Source: Pollenia angustigena
Lineage: Eukaryota > Arthropoda > Insecta > Diptera > Polleniidae
Direction: 5' to 3'
Assembly (NCBI GenBank): GCA_930367215.1
Contig: OV884056.1
Span: 54,002,308-54,066,307, forward strand
Length of the DNA: 64,000 nucleotides
The notes under the pieces were generated by a model. It was not told where the DNA came from. It saw only the letters and a program-made list of their open reading frames with translations, and did not search any database. Of this stretch, positions 22,156 to 32,335 are shown one piece after another. Both the position numbers and the translations under genes were made by a program. The first letter of the stretch is position 1. Each line of letters begins with the position of its first letter.

Positions 22156-22383
22156 ATAGCCTCTGTACCTTGTCAATGTGGAAGAACGTGTCCAAATGCA
22201 TTTTCTTCAATTGGCACGTTTGCTCCTTTTGTCAATGCTTTGTGGCAAAAGGTTCAAGGCGGAGGTGGTCAACGAATTGGTGAATCTGATGCCCAAAGCC
22301 AAGTTTTGAGCCTCTTAAAAAGATATTTCTGTAGCGGCTACAGTAACTGGCAGTATAGCAAAATTACAAAAAAATTTAATTAG
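22156..22383 (+). pseudogene. Possible decayed coding fragment, unknown
   Basis: A 75-codon stop-free frame without a start reads CQCGRTCPNAFSSIGTFAPF, continues with NALWQKVQGGGGQRIGESDA and ends at TAG. Its composition is less A+T-driven than the chance frames nearby. A second short frame further on reads ISLDEQYAPLPHLVR up to the hAT insertion at 22672. It continues as TTYSPVPIRL after it if the hAT and one TSD are removed. I recognise no family. This may be a pseudogene broken by the hAT, or chance. Confidence 0.25.
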
Positions 22384-22671
22384 GAGTCACCAGATATTTT
22401 TTACCTGTACTTTTTTAACAAATGAATTTGATGTTTAATTTTTTTTTTCATTAAGAAGAAAAAACTTATATGTATCTGCCAATTGGCCGTCGTCAGAATT
22501 GATGAGCATATGCTAGAACAGCTTGTTGATATAGACTCGTGACTTAAAGAAACCTCACAGAAATAAGGCTACAACAAGTAAATCGGATGGTCTTTCAAGC
22601 TACTGCAAATCACTAAAAACAGAGATTAGCTTAGACGAGCAGTATGCGCCATTGCCACATCTTGTTAGAAC

Positions 22672-22998
22672 CAGGGCTGTGGAGTCGATAAAGAAAAGTT
22701 GTAGTTCCAACTCCGAATCCAATTACTGACGTTTGTTAAGTCCGACTTTAACTTTAACAGGGATGCTAAATGTAAATGAGACAGGTCCTTATTTGAGTTT
22801 AAACTCAATTTTTTTATTGGTCACAATAAATTGGTTCTGTAAAAATTTTAAATCGATAATTTAATTCTAACACGTACTGCATTGAGCTTTAATATAGTTA
22901 TTGACATATGTAAAGTAGACTGGTCCTTATTTTCTGACTTCAAACATTTTTTTAAATTTTTTATGCCGAAAAATTTTAGAGTCGACTTCACAGCACTG
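22672..22998. mobile_element. hAT element, CAGGGCTGTGGAGTCG end
   Basis: It begins CAGGGCTGTGGAGTCG and ends CGACTTCACAGCACTG. GTTAGAAC precedes it (22664-22671), and the same 8-mer lies at 23250-23257, immediately after the MITE 22999-23246 inserted at its right edge. Removing the MITE and its CTG duplication restores a hAT end followed by a perfect 8-bp TSD. No transposase is left in 327 bp. Confidence 0.75.
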
Positions 22999-23246
22999 CT
23001 GCCGTATTCTGTAATTCGCTTAGCTAAAGCTAAATCTCGATCGCTAAAATTCCTTAGAGAAAACAAAATACAAAATTTTTAGCGATGACACTAAAAGCTA
23101 AAATTGCGGCAAATTAAATTTGTATTGCATTGCCAAATTTTCCAATGCACGTTACTGAATTACATTTGTAGCCAAAAATTGCTAAATCAACTTTAAAGAT
23201 TTTTAGCGATACAGATTTAGCTTTAGCGAATTACGGAAAACGGCTG
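22999..23246. mobile_element. MITE nested at the end of a hAT
   Basis: The left end CCGTATTCTGTAATTCGCTT mirrors a right end whose reverse complement starts CCGTTTTCCGTAATTCGCTA. Arms of about 45 bp include AGCTAAATCT and ATCGCTAAAA. CTGCTG is present on both sides of the CCG...CGG core. This reads either as a 6-bp TSD or as a 3-bp CTG TSD plus terminal CTG. A CWG duplication is known for some PIF/Harbinger elements. Confidence 0.65.
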
Positions 23247-23630
23247 CTGGTTAGAACCACATATTCGCCAGTCCCAATTCGCCTATAATCTTTTGGCTCA
23301 CGGCCACGAGAAACTATAGCGGGAATCTAGAAAATCTCTTTACTCCACATTCGTCATCATATTTGCAGTGCTCTTTTTGAATCACGTAATATCCTTGGAG
23401 TCAACATTTGCAGATAGTAAAAAAAATTAATGAATTGGTAACGGCTTTATATGGGTATATTTTTCCAATTAAAACCACTAAAAGCAACCAAAACCATGCG
23501 TGTAAACTTCTGGACAAAGATATCGATACCACTTAAAGTCATTATAACTCTGTCATCATTCGCTTTTAATTGACAGAGTCTTTAAAAATCGTTTTCTCGG
23601 ATACGTAACACTGTTAAAGGTATATATATA

Positions 23631-23856
23631 TGGGGGATTTCATGTCAAGTGACCCAATTTTGAAATCGATGTCTTCCGAGGTTAGTCCTATTGGATAGTA
23701 GTTTAGACACAAATTCGGTCAAACAAGATCGGTCAAAAAGTTTCTGAGTTAGAGGGGGTCAAACTTTGACATTTTAGCCATACAGGTGTTGGTGCCAATT
23801 TCATCTTAATGGAAGACATCGATTTAAAAATTTGGTCTCTTGACATGAGATCCCCC
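23631..23856. mobile_element. TGGGGGATTTCATGTCAAG MITE
   Basis: It starts TGGGGGATTTCATGTCAAGT and its right end, reverse-complemented, starts TGGGGGATCTCATGTCAAGA. Arms of about 55 bp extend to GAAATCGATGTCTTCC. TA flanks each side within a short TATATA run. Length 226 bp, no coding capacity. Tc1/mariner-type by TSD. Confidence 0.75.
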
Positions 23857-23858
23857 AT

Positions 23859-25552
23859 ATATAAAAAGAATACCTTCAAAGCTTCTCAAATAGATTAATG
23901 CCTACTAACTCTTATAAGTTCTTAATTAACCAGTAGAGGATTCTGTTTTACATATTTGGATCATATTTAAGGGTAATCTCCCTTAACGGATACCTTCCTT
24001 TAGCGGACACCCCGTTCCGGCAGCGTTCAAAAGGAATCTTTGAGTTATTGTGATAGGACATTCCCCTTGTACCAACACAATTTAATGGTTCTTTTTGTGC
24101 CCGATCATGAGAGATTGCACTTTATCACACTTATAACTAATTTCAAAACATATGGAAAGTTTTTCAAATCCTTTTTTACCTTTTGATCACAAATTAAAAG
24201 TCAGAAAAAATTTATGAATGAAAACTTTTTGTGTGTAGGGTAAAAAACAATTTCGACTTAACTTATTTAAAAATTGCCCATATTTCTCAGACATACATAC
24301 ATATGTACGTATTCAAAATGAAAGGGGATAAACATTATCAAATTTCTAATTTTATATACATAGAGTTCTTTTTATTTTATAAATGTTTTTACGTAAGTAG
24401 CTGTGTAAAGATCATTAATTTGATATCTCAAAAGTAAACAACTTCTACGACTTGTAATCAACCCCTTTTTAACACTTTTTTTTTTCTTTCTTACCCTTCA
24501 TTTGTTATTCTGAAAAATAAAATATTTTATTTTTTACATCCAAATTTCAAGTTCATTGTCAGGGTGTTGGATGTATTCGAATGTAAAAAAAGTATTTATC
24601 GTTTATTTTGTTCTTTTCTAACTTTATATCGAACATATAAGAAGTAAATCTTGTGGTGGCAAGCACCCAGTATGTGTAAGATTTTTAAATCTTGATACAC
24701 TCGCATGAATGCAACAGAAAGAAATCTTTTCCTAAGTTGTAATCCTTTTTTTGGTTTTCTTGTCTTGTTGTTTAATTGCCTTCTGTTGCTGAGTATGAGA
24801 TTGAAGATCTGATTTTAACACATTTGTTGTTATTTATTTACTTAAAATAAACTATGTATGTATGTAAACTGGAAATTGTGAAAGTACAGTGGTAGGAAAA
24901 AGATTACAAGCGGCATTAAGGAAGTGATTTGTACAAACGAAGTCAAATTCGTTTAAAAAAAACCATATTTAAAAACAAATTGCTTTGTTGCACTTGCAAA
25001 TTTATTATCGAAGTCATTTTTGGGAGTTCATAATTTTTAGTAAAAAATATTTTGTTTGTTATACTTAAGATAAAGGTATGGACCTATAAAGAACTAAATT
25101 CAATTTTCGACAGAAGTCGAATTAGCTGATCGAACGAAATTTCATTTGGTATTATGGCGCACATGCGATAAAAAAGGACTATTGGGATTTAGTTTATTCA
25201 CAGTAGTACACTTTCTATCAGCTGTCACTTAAAATAAAAAATTGTTGTTCACAAATTTAAAACATAAAATTAAAGTTAAACGTAACCACGAGTGATGTAT
25301 GGTTGTTTCCAAGCAATTTAGCTTCTGGGGGGGGGGTTACTCCATTTTGTGAAAAAAGAATTCTGTTCCATAAGAAAAATGCGCGTTTCCAATAGTTTTT
25401 TACGATGTTAGACAAAACTGATTAATGGCCAATTTTCAGGATTGATATTAAAACACATTTATGTTTAAAATCGTTTTTAATACAAAATTCTCTTCTTCAC
25501 GAAACACTAAAATAAAACTTAATTCGCCGATGTGGTACTTTTAAATTCAACT
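23859..25552. other. A+T-rich sequence, no gene seen
   Basis: A possible pogo-like word pair lies at 23990-24025 and a run of nine G at about 25328-25336. No TIR pair, TSD or coding frame was found. Confidence 0.35.
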
Positions 25553-25554
25553 TA

Positions 25555-25698
25555 AGTGCCGGTTCACATACGTCAAGTTTGACTCGTCAAGTCTTGAATT
25601 TTTAGGAGAGAGGGGAAAAGAAATGGCATCCTCTTTTCCCTTCTCTCCTAAAAGCTCAAGACTTGACGAGTCAAACTTGATGTGTGTGAACCGGCACT
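25555..25698. mobile_element. 144-bp palindromic MITE
   Basis: AGTGCCGGTTCACATACGTC begins the left arm. The right arm mirrors it and ends GTGTGAACCGGCACT. Arms of about 65 bp, including AAGTTTGACTCGTCAAGTCT, leave a centre of only about 15 bp. TA flanks on both sides. A transcript would fold into a long hairpin. Confidence 0.75.
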
Positions 25699-26204
25699 TA
25701 GTTTCCATTGGAATAACTTAGCAAGATGACCTCAATATGAAAACAATACAACAACAACAGGCAAAGCAATAACATTCAGGCGTTTTTTGAGACGACCTTG
25801 CAAATAATAAACTTTTTTATGAAATTATTTGTATTTAGTAGTGCCACCATACTTTTATCTTAATTAAATAAGACTTTTCAAATAAAACTCAAAAAATCAA
25901 TCTGTATTTAAATATGATTTAAGTTTATATGAAAATCAACTTAATATAGATTTAAATACTATCCTGAAAATCGGGCTTAAGAATGTAGTATTTGGTATAC
26001 GAACACAAATAAATTTACAAATATTTAAATTTTCAACAAGCTTTTTAAATTTGTTTGCACCGTCGAAAGCAAATTTGTTTTCGTTGAAAAATTCGATCCA
26101 CAGCGAAATTTTCGACAGTTCTGTCAACTCATCATACAAAATGTACATTCGATAGTCGATGTTTGATAGCCAGCGAAAATCTTTTGTCGAATGTAACTCA
26201 TAAT

Positions 26205-26460
26205 CACTGTTTATATTTGGTATTTTGTTTAAGCTTTAATATCGGTGCAAATAAAATATAAGTGCTTGTAATTCTCATTCCCTCTACAGTTTTATTTGCA
26301 TATCTAATATCTTTAGCTTTTCTAAGGTTTTTTGGGAAAAGGTTTCCTGATGATCTGTTTTAAGCAACCAGTGAAATGTGCAAAGGAACAAGTTTATACT
26401 CAAAAAAAATGTTTCAGTGTATTTATCAAGAATGAAAATTGGGAACTAAGCACAACAAAC
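26205..26460 (+). repeat. Dispersed repeat, partner of 50190-50440
   Basis: Shared runs in order are GTTTAAGCTTT(A/G)ATAT, TTTTATTTG(C/T)ATA, TTTTTAGCTTTTCTAA-like, AAAAGGTTTCCTGATGATCT, AAGCAACCAGTGAAATG and TTTCAGTGTATTTATCA. Spacing is the same in both copies over about 250 bp. The ends are not defined, so the element type is unknown. Confidence 0.6.
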
Positions 26461-26949
26461 AAAATCTTATTAATTTAAAATTATGTACATATGTTTTCCC
26501 AAAAATTACTTAAAAAAGAAAAGCTTCCTTTAATAACTAAATATACCTTATGAGGAACGTTTATCTTTACTGTATACTGTACTTTTATTCATTTACAATA
26601 ACTTTCTAATGGATTTCTTTGCATTGGGTTACATTAGTCATTTAAGAACCACTTTTAATCGAATTTCCTTAAAAGCAATATCCTTAGATTTTTTTGGCAT
26701 TTTCTTGTAAATGTCAGCAGGACAAATCATTGCTTTCTCATTTATATTGATGCACTTCTGGCAAACAGTTTCAATTTTTTCGAAAAACCACAAGAGTACG
26801 AATTGAAAATTTAGCACATTAAAACAAAAACTTATTAATGAAATTTTTGACTTTGATCACAAAATTATTGTGTTTATCTCCTATTAGAAAAGAGGCTCAC
26901 AACGAACTTTCTCCTTTCGTTTCGGTTTGATGATTTTAATTTGTCTCCA
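26461..26949. other. No feature seen
   Basis: A+T-rich sequence without recognisable repeats, ends or coding frames. Confidence 0.3.
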
Positions 26950-27330
26950 GCTTATACCGCTTCGGTTGGCTTCGTTCTCTAGTTCTCTAGTCCAACGTCA
27001 TTTGCAATTATGGATTCCGATATGGCTTTGTCGTTTGTCGTCAGAATTGCGTGTTGGTTATAGTTTTCGGCCAAAATATCTTTAGGATCCCCCGTAGGCA
27101 ACGGTTAACGAATACTTGGATATTGTAGTGGCGAGTTCCAAGGCAGGAATGTATTTTAAAGCCGCAACTTGACGCAAGAATTGATATTGAAGTGTTTTTA
27201 AACATGTAGCTGACGATTTCCATACCAAAATACTTGTTAGCCTTCGAAATTTGATAAGCTACATCATCTCTGCAGCCTGTATGCGTTAAAATGGTTCTAA
27301 GATAGCAAAAAAGTGATTTCCATATTTCAG
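26950..27330 (-). pseudogene. Non-LTR retrotransposon (LINE) RT C-terminal relic
   Basis: The minus-strand frame at 27041-27223 contains HYNIQVFVNRCLRGILKIFW followed by PKTITNTQF. This matches the region after the reverse transcriptase core of many insect LINEs, where a [LI]Q.F..[RK]CLR.I..I.WP..I.N motif precedes a Trp/His-rich tail. Upstream in the same frame, RDDVAYQISKANKYFGMEIV fits the usual lead-in of paired charged residues and an I.KA motif. The catalytic core is absent and the tail is frameshifted, so it is a dead fragment. The clade cannot be fixed from this length. Confidence 0.6.
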
Positions 27331-28119
27331 ATCAACACACTTTTTTTGGTATTTGTTATTCTTAATAGTGTTGCGTTTTTCATTTAGAAAACTAAAATTT
27401 CTATCACCGTACGTTAACTTTGCTTATGCACTGTACTCATACGTATTTTACTAAAACTTTCCTTCAATTCGAATACCTCCCTAAATAATAAAATTTTTAT
27501 TATATGTTTTTTCAAACTTCTAAATTGGTTTCTTAAGTGTTTGTAATTTTTATTTAAGACAACAAATTTTTGTTGTTATTTTACTCCATCTCCTTGTCAT
27601 TTTAAAAAGTGTTAAACTACCGACAGACGGACGGACGGACGGCTACAAAACTCTTACTTTTCACAATATTTCAACACTTATAAGAAAAAGTCTGGCGCAC
27701 GCGTGTTTCATAACACTTTTTCTTTATTTTTATTTATTTTATCTTCACATTTTTTGTGGGTTTTTAAAAATAAAATAAAAATAACATGAAAAATTTAAAA
27801 TAGACAAAAAGAGTTTTAAACAAATTTTAAGGGGGCATATTTTTAGCACCCCATTCAAAGGGAAAGGTAATAAAGGGATTTGAACTTGTGGAAAAAATGG
27901 AGGTTTTATTAATGGAAAAGTTTAAGCGTATTAACAAAAGACATTTTGTTTTTATTTTTTAATAATTGATTAATGATGTTTTTTTTTGGAATTTTAGAAA
28001 TTATTTGAAAACTTTCGATTTAGATCTTTTTAAAAAAATTTTAAGGATTTTAGAATAATTTTTTGTTAAAATAATGCTTTATTTTACTAAGATTTTAAAC
28101 AATAATCACGGCAAATGTT
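27331..28119. other. No gene seen; GACG microsatellite
   Basis: A GACGGACGGACGGACGG run lies at about 27627-27643, reminiscent of the GTCY side of mini-me but without a recognisable core. The rest is A+T-rich. Confidence 0.4.
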
Positions 28120-28790
28120 TATATGCATAAAAATTATACCAGCAAAAGAGCTCAAAATAACCAAGAAATATGCAAAATAATGCATTTATATGCATACCGA
28201 AAACATAGCGAACAAGTAAGAAAGTAACTTAGAGACAAGACTTCGAAGCCCATTAGCAATAATAGACCCGCCAGAACATAATAATTAGCTTAAGATTCAA
28301 ATAAGAGTTTTTTATTTTGAATATATAGACAAATACGTCTACATCTATAAGATTTTTTCGTCTTTAAATGATTTTAGGGTTCGGGTTTTAATGAGGCCTT
28401 TTACCCTCTTCACTATTTTGGTATGATTATAAAAAGCCCTTATTGTTGCTATTTTAGATCAATATAATATACTAAAAATATTCGTTGTACATCTTTATTT
28501 TAACAATATGCTTAAAATATGCAAAATAATGCATTAATATGCATCATAGCGAACAAGGAAGAAAGTGTAGTCACAAAAGTACGACAATATAACTCCCTTA
28601 ACCACTGTTTTTGCAGATAAAGTTTCGAGGCCGATTGGCAATCATGGACCCGCAGAACATAATATGTAATGAGCTTAAGATTCAAATAAGAGTTCTTTGT
28701 GTTAAATGTATAGACAAATACTTCTAAACATATAAAAAAAATTCGTCTTTAAGTGATTTTAGGGTGGGAGTTTTATGAGAGCTATAGTAA
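28120..28790. repeat. Two-copy ~360-bp tandem duplication, diverged
   Basis: AATATGCAAAATAATGCATT, ATAGCGAACAAG(T/G)AAGAAAGT, AGCTTAAGATTCAAATAAGA, ATAGACAAATAC and TCGTCTTTAA(A/G)TGATTTTA occur near 28170-28390 and again near 28515-28765 in the same order. The two copies differ at many sites and small indels. Confidence 0.65.
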
Positions 28791-28808
28791 ATTCTGGACC
28801 GTCCAGCA

Positions 28809-30019
28809 GGCTCCGTGCAATAACTCCCAGGTGCAATAAGTCCCAGTGCAATAACTCCCAATGAATTAAATACCAAAATAAATGAAATAAGTCCCAAACT
28901 GGAAAAAAGAAATAAATCCCAAAAAAATGAAATAATTTCCAAGTCTTAAATGAAACAAAGCCCAACTTTTGGGAGTTATTTTATAATGAAATAACTCCTT
29001 AAGACATTAATGAAATAACTTCCAAAAACAGTCCATCGAAAAGAAATGAAATAAGACCCACAAAAATGAAACAACTTCCAAAGAAATTTATTATATATGT
29101 ATTCGTTTTACTTGAATATTTACATATTAGGTAACCAAAAAACTAACATTGAGTCCTCGACATTTTGACAACAAATGGGGCATTTTATTATATCCTGACC
29201 TCATGCGATGGCAACTGCCTACAGTTTAAGCACGCCGGGTACAAGGATTTCCTCCTCTATGGTGTAACAAACATCAGCTTCGCTAACTAAAGCAAACACC
29301 GGCTTCGCTAACTAAAGCTTCTCTGCATAGCCGGCCTTCGGCCGTGCGTAAGGATTTTATACTCTATGGTATAACAAACACCGGCTTCGCTAACTAAAGC
29401 TTTTCTGCATAGCCGGCCTTTGGCCGGGCGCAAGGATTTTATACTCTATGGTATAACAAACACCGGCTTCGCTAACTAAAGCTTCTCTGCATAGCCGGCC
29501 TTCGGCCGGGCGCAAGGATTTTCTCCTCTATGGTATAACAAACACCGGCTTCGCTAACTAAGACTTCACTACATACCATAAGACACTGCAATTGCAATTA
29601 GCAAAATTTTCTTCTTTGATAAACTTAAGTCATTGTATTCAAATAGTTTGAAATATCCCGTTATAAATACCGTTTACAATTTTAAACAATTTTAAGAAAT
29701 TGCAAATAATTAAAAATGAAAAAACTCCCACAAAAAATGAAATAACTCCCACAACAAATGAAATAACACCGAAAACCTAAATAAAATGAAATAACTTCCA
29801 CGTTAATTTTTTCGGGGACTTATTTCATTTGGATTTTATTTCATTATGAAATAACTCCCAGGCAAAAAATGAAATAACTTCCAAAAAAATTAAATAAAAC
29901 CGAGAGGGCTGGGAGCTATTTCATAATGTAATTACTCCCACATTTGTATGAAAAATTTTTGGGTCGAATTTCATTTTTTTCTTGGGACTTATTGCACCTG
30001 GGAGTTATTGCACGGAGCC
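28809..30019. mobile_element. 1.2-kb fold-back element with GGCTCCGTGCAATAAC ends
   Basis: A 37-bp perfect TIR starts GGCTCCGTGCAATAACTCCC at 28809 and is mirrored at 29983-30019. Flanking 8-mers are GTCCAGCA (28801-28808) and GTCTAGCA (30020-30027), a one-mismatch TSD. Both halves are studded with variants of ATGAAATAACTCCCA in opposite orientations, and the centre is the 82-bp tandem repeat. An 8-bp TSD fits hAT, P or some MULE elements, but the termini do not let me choose. No transposase frame was found. Confidence 0.8.
29225..29575. repeat. 82-bp GC-rich tandem repeat
   Basis: CACCGGCTTCGCTAACTAAA starts at 29297, 29379, 29461 and 29543, an exact 82-bp period, with a damaged copy before. 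Each unit holds the hairpin-prone word GCCGGCCTTCGGCCG. The copies are nearly identical. It sits in the middle of the fold-back element 28809-30019 and is much richer in G+C than its surroundings. Confidence 0.85.
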
Positions 30020-30119
30020 GTCTAGCACAACGCATAAGCCCTTTCCACTATTCAGAACAAACGCATAATACTCTCTCCCTACAATTGCGTGGAACAGTGC
30101 ATTGGACTGACTACTGACT

Positions 30120-30560
30120 ATTGAGTCCTTCGTTAGTATTCTTCTTGCAAGAAATGCTTTCTGTCTTACAGGAAGATTGTCTTCGTGGAAATTTAACTTT
30201 TGTGATTATAAGTAAACTGCCTTTTTACCGAGGGATACTGTCAAGGATTACGTGGTGGTTGTGGCTCAAACCCAAAGTCATGGGTAGAGATATTTTGATT
30301 ATCCCACTAAAGGGCTGATTTTTTACCACTTGTGGTGAAGTTCGGCCTGAGAGAGGACTATTCCTAGGAGCTGCTGCTATACTATTTCCCAACGCAGCGG
30401 AGCTCCAGCTCCTTGGCAAGGGGTGAGTGTATATCCTTGCAGTCAAATTAAAACCTGGGTGTGCTGGTTCCTCTCACACTCAGGGGCGGTTGGTAAAGGT
30501 ATTGTCACTCAGTGGATAAGATCCACCTTATAACAGGCCTATGCTGCAGGTATCCATGCA
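30120..30560. repeat. GC-richer dispersed sequence, retroelement-like
   Basis: ACGTGGTGGTTGTGGCTCAA followed by ACCCAAAGTCATGGGTAGAG resembles ACGTGGTGGTTGTGGCTAAA and ACCCATATCGCTGGTAGAGT at about 47902-47940. The composition and the dispersed copies suggest the untranslated part of a retroelement, but I find no reverse transcriptase nearby. Open frames on both strands are short. Confidence 0.35.
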
Positions 30561-31857
30561 ATTTTTTTTCACTGCTGTTATTTGCAACTCTCTATTAAGG
30601 CCTAATAAAAACATAACGAGACACAATACTCTAGAATAACACGTAGTCCGGTTTTTTGAGATGTAGGTTAAGTTAAAACTTAGTTTAACGTAGTCTGAAA
30701 CTCAGATTTTTCGGGAGAAATTTAATTTTTTTATTATTTCATTAAAGATCAACATTTAAAGCAAAACTAAGCTGTTCGTTGAAATTTTATACACAAATCG
30801 ATATCGAATTTCAATACAATTTGATTGGAAATTTCGATCGATATCGAATTTGGTCTCTGTTATCAAATTAACTAAACCTAGTTTAACTGAGATCTCAAAA
30901 ACCCAGCCTTATTGTGTCGAAATTTTCCATTTTATTTCTACTAAAAACAATCTGTTTGAAACTGAAACCATATAATTCAAACTGGTACGCGAAATACGTA
31001 TAACGGATGTTCAGATTGAAATAAAATTTTGGTATTAAAACCACATAAACTTTTAACTGGTTTAATTTGGAATTCTCGGTAGCCGAATGAAATATTGTTC
31101 AAACAGGATCGTTAAATAATTTTTTTTTTTTCGATTAATGGATGTTTAATATATTTTTTTACAGTTAACAATAAATAAAAATTTACATTTTCTAAAATTG
31201 TAGATACGTATTACTCGACAAACAGATGTTTTATTCTCTCCCCCATAAACAGTTTTTCACAATTTTAATTAAAACATTTAGAGAAATCCTTAAAAACGAA
31301 TGACAAACGAATATAATAAAATCAATGAATGTGCAACAATTAACAACAACTGAGTGAAAATATGATGCAGGACAAAGAGGCACAACAAAACACGTTTAAA
31401 ACGTGAGAGTGCATATTTGCACAATATGCTGCAAAATTAAGCCTGCATAAAAATGTTTCTAATGTTTCTATTAACTTGTTAGCTAAAATTACTAGACTTA
31501 TCAGGCAAAGTATGAAAATGTAAGAGCAGAATTATTGAAAATTAATATATCTAATGCGATTTTTAAATATTTTTTTTTTTTACAATATCCTTTTTGTACA
31601 GGATGTTTTTATTGGGATTTTTTTTGTTGTTGTTTTAGTTGTAGTGATTTTGATATGGATTTTATTGACAGAAAAATAATTTATGTTACTTTTTTTGTGT
31701 TTGTATGTGTATTCTGTATCTGTTGGAGCTAAATTAGTTTGTTTATACATACAAGGATTGTAGTACACCATCCGGTTTGTTTCAGGACATTACGATGACA
31801 TCCACTCTGAGTTTAATAAATATGAATAACAAAGCTTATAAATAAAAAATACACTTA
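30561..31857. other. A+T-rich sequence, no gene seen
   Basis: The words GATCGATATCGAATTT and AATCGATATCGAATTTCAAT occur near 30797-30850. No paired ends were found. The short open frames are A+T-driven. Confidence 0.35.
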
Positions 31858-32335
31858 TGGCGTTTTCTTTTCTAAAAAAAAGTGTTGCATAAGTGTTACA
31901 TATGATTTGGCAACATTTTTTAATGCTTCCCTAATTTTTAAGAAGTGCTTCAAAAGAACACAAATTTCGCCATTCAACAACAAAGTACAATAAGCGCAAG
32001 GTTAATTCAATTACAGGTGGTGGCAAGACTATAGTTGTATACAACAATCCCAAGCTAACAGAAACAACAGATGTTTTTTGTATTGCAATGTTTGTGTTTA
32101 CGGCTCGAAACTTGCCACCACCTTGTACTGAATTCGCCTTGATCTTGTGCTGCACTCATGCCCCTTTATTTAAAATGAGTGTTGAACATGTAGCATTTTT
32201 TTAATTTTAAAGGAAACATCATCAGAAAAGAACACTTTACACTTTTAAATTAACACATGTTTTTCAGAAAAGAACATAAAAAAAAATGTTAAAGGCAGAA
32301 TGAGTGCAGAATTTTACTCAGAAAAGAAAACGCCA
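31858..32335. mobile_element. TGGCGTTTTCTTTTCT element with TTA flanks
   Basis: A 16-bp perfect TIR (TGGCGTTTTCTTTTCT and AGAAAAGAAAACGCCA) is flanked by TTA on both sides. A 3-bp TWA duplication is characteristic of PIF/Harbinger. A related 212-bp copy with T in place of C in the fourth position lies at 59387-59598. A second small inverted-repeat element is nested at 31997-32141. The plus-strand frame at 32300-32626 begins inside it and runs out, so it is not a gene. Confidence 0.7.
31997..32141. mobile_element. 145-bp nested MITE, GGTGGTGGCAAG arms
   Basis: The left arm CAAGGTTAATTCAATTACAG continues GTGGTGGCAAG. The reverse complement of the right arm is CAAGGCGAATTCAGTACAAG then GTGGTGGCAAG. 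About 31 bp mirror with few mismatches. No clear TSD. Confidence 0.55.

Noticed and set aside
29225..29575. Regular repeats that might suggest a CRISPR array
   Set aside because: The 82-bp units are identical throughout, with no variable spacers. The window is eukaryotic in character, and the array is the centre of a transposon.
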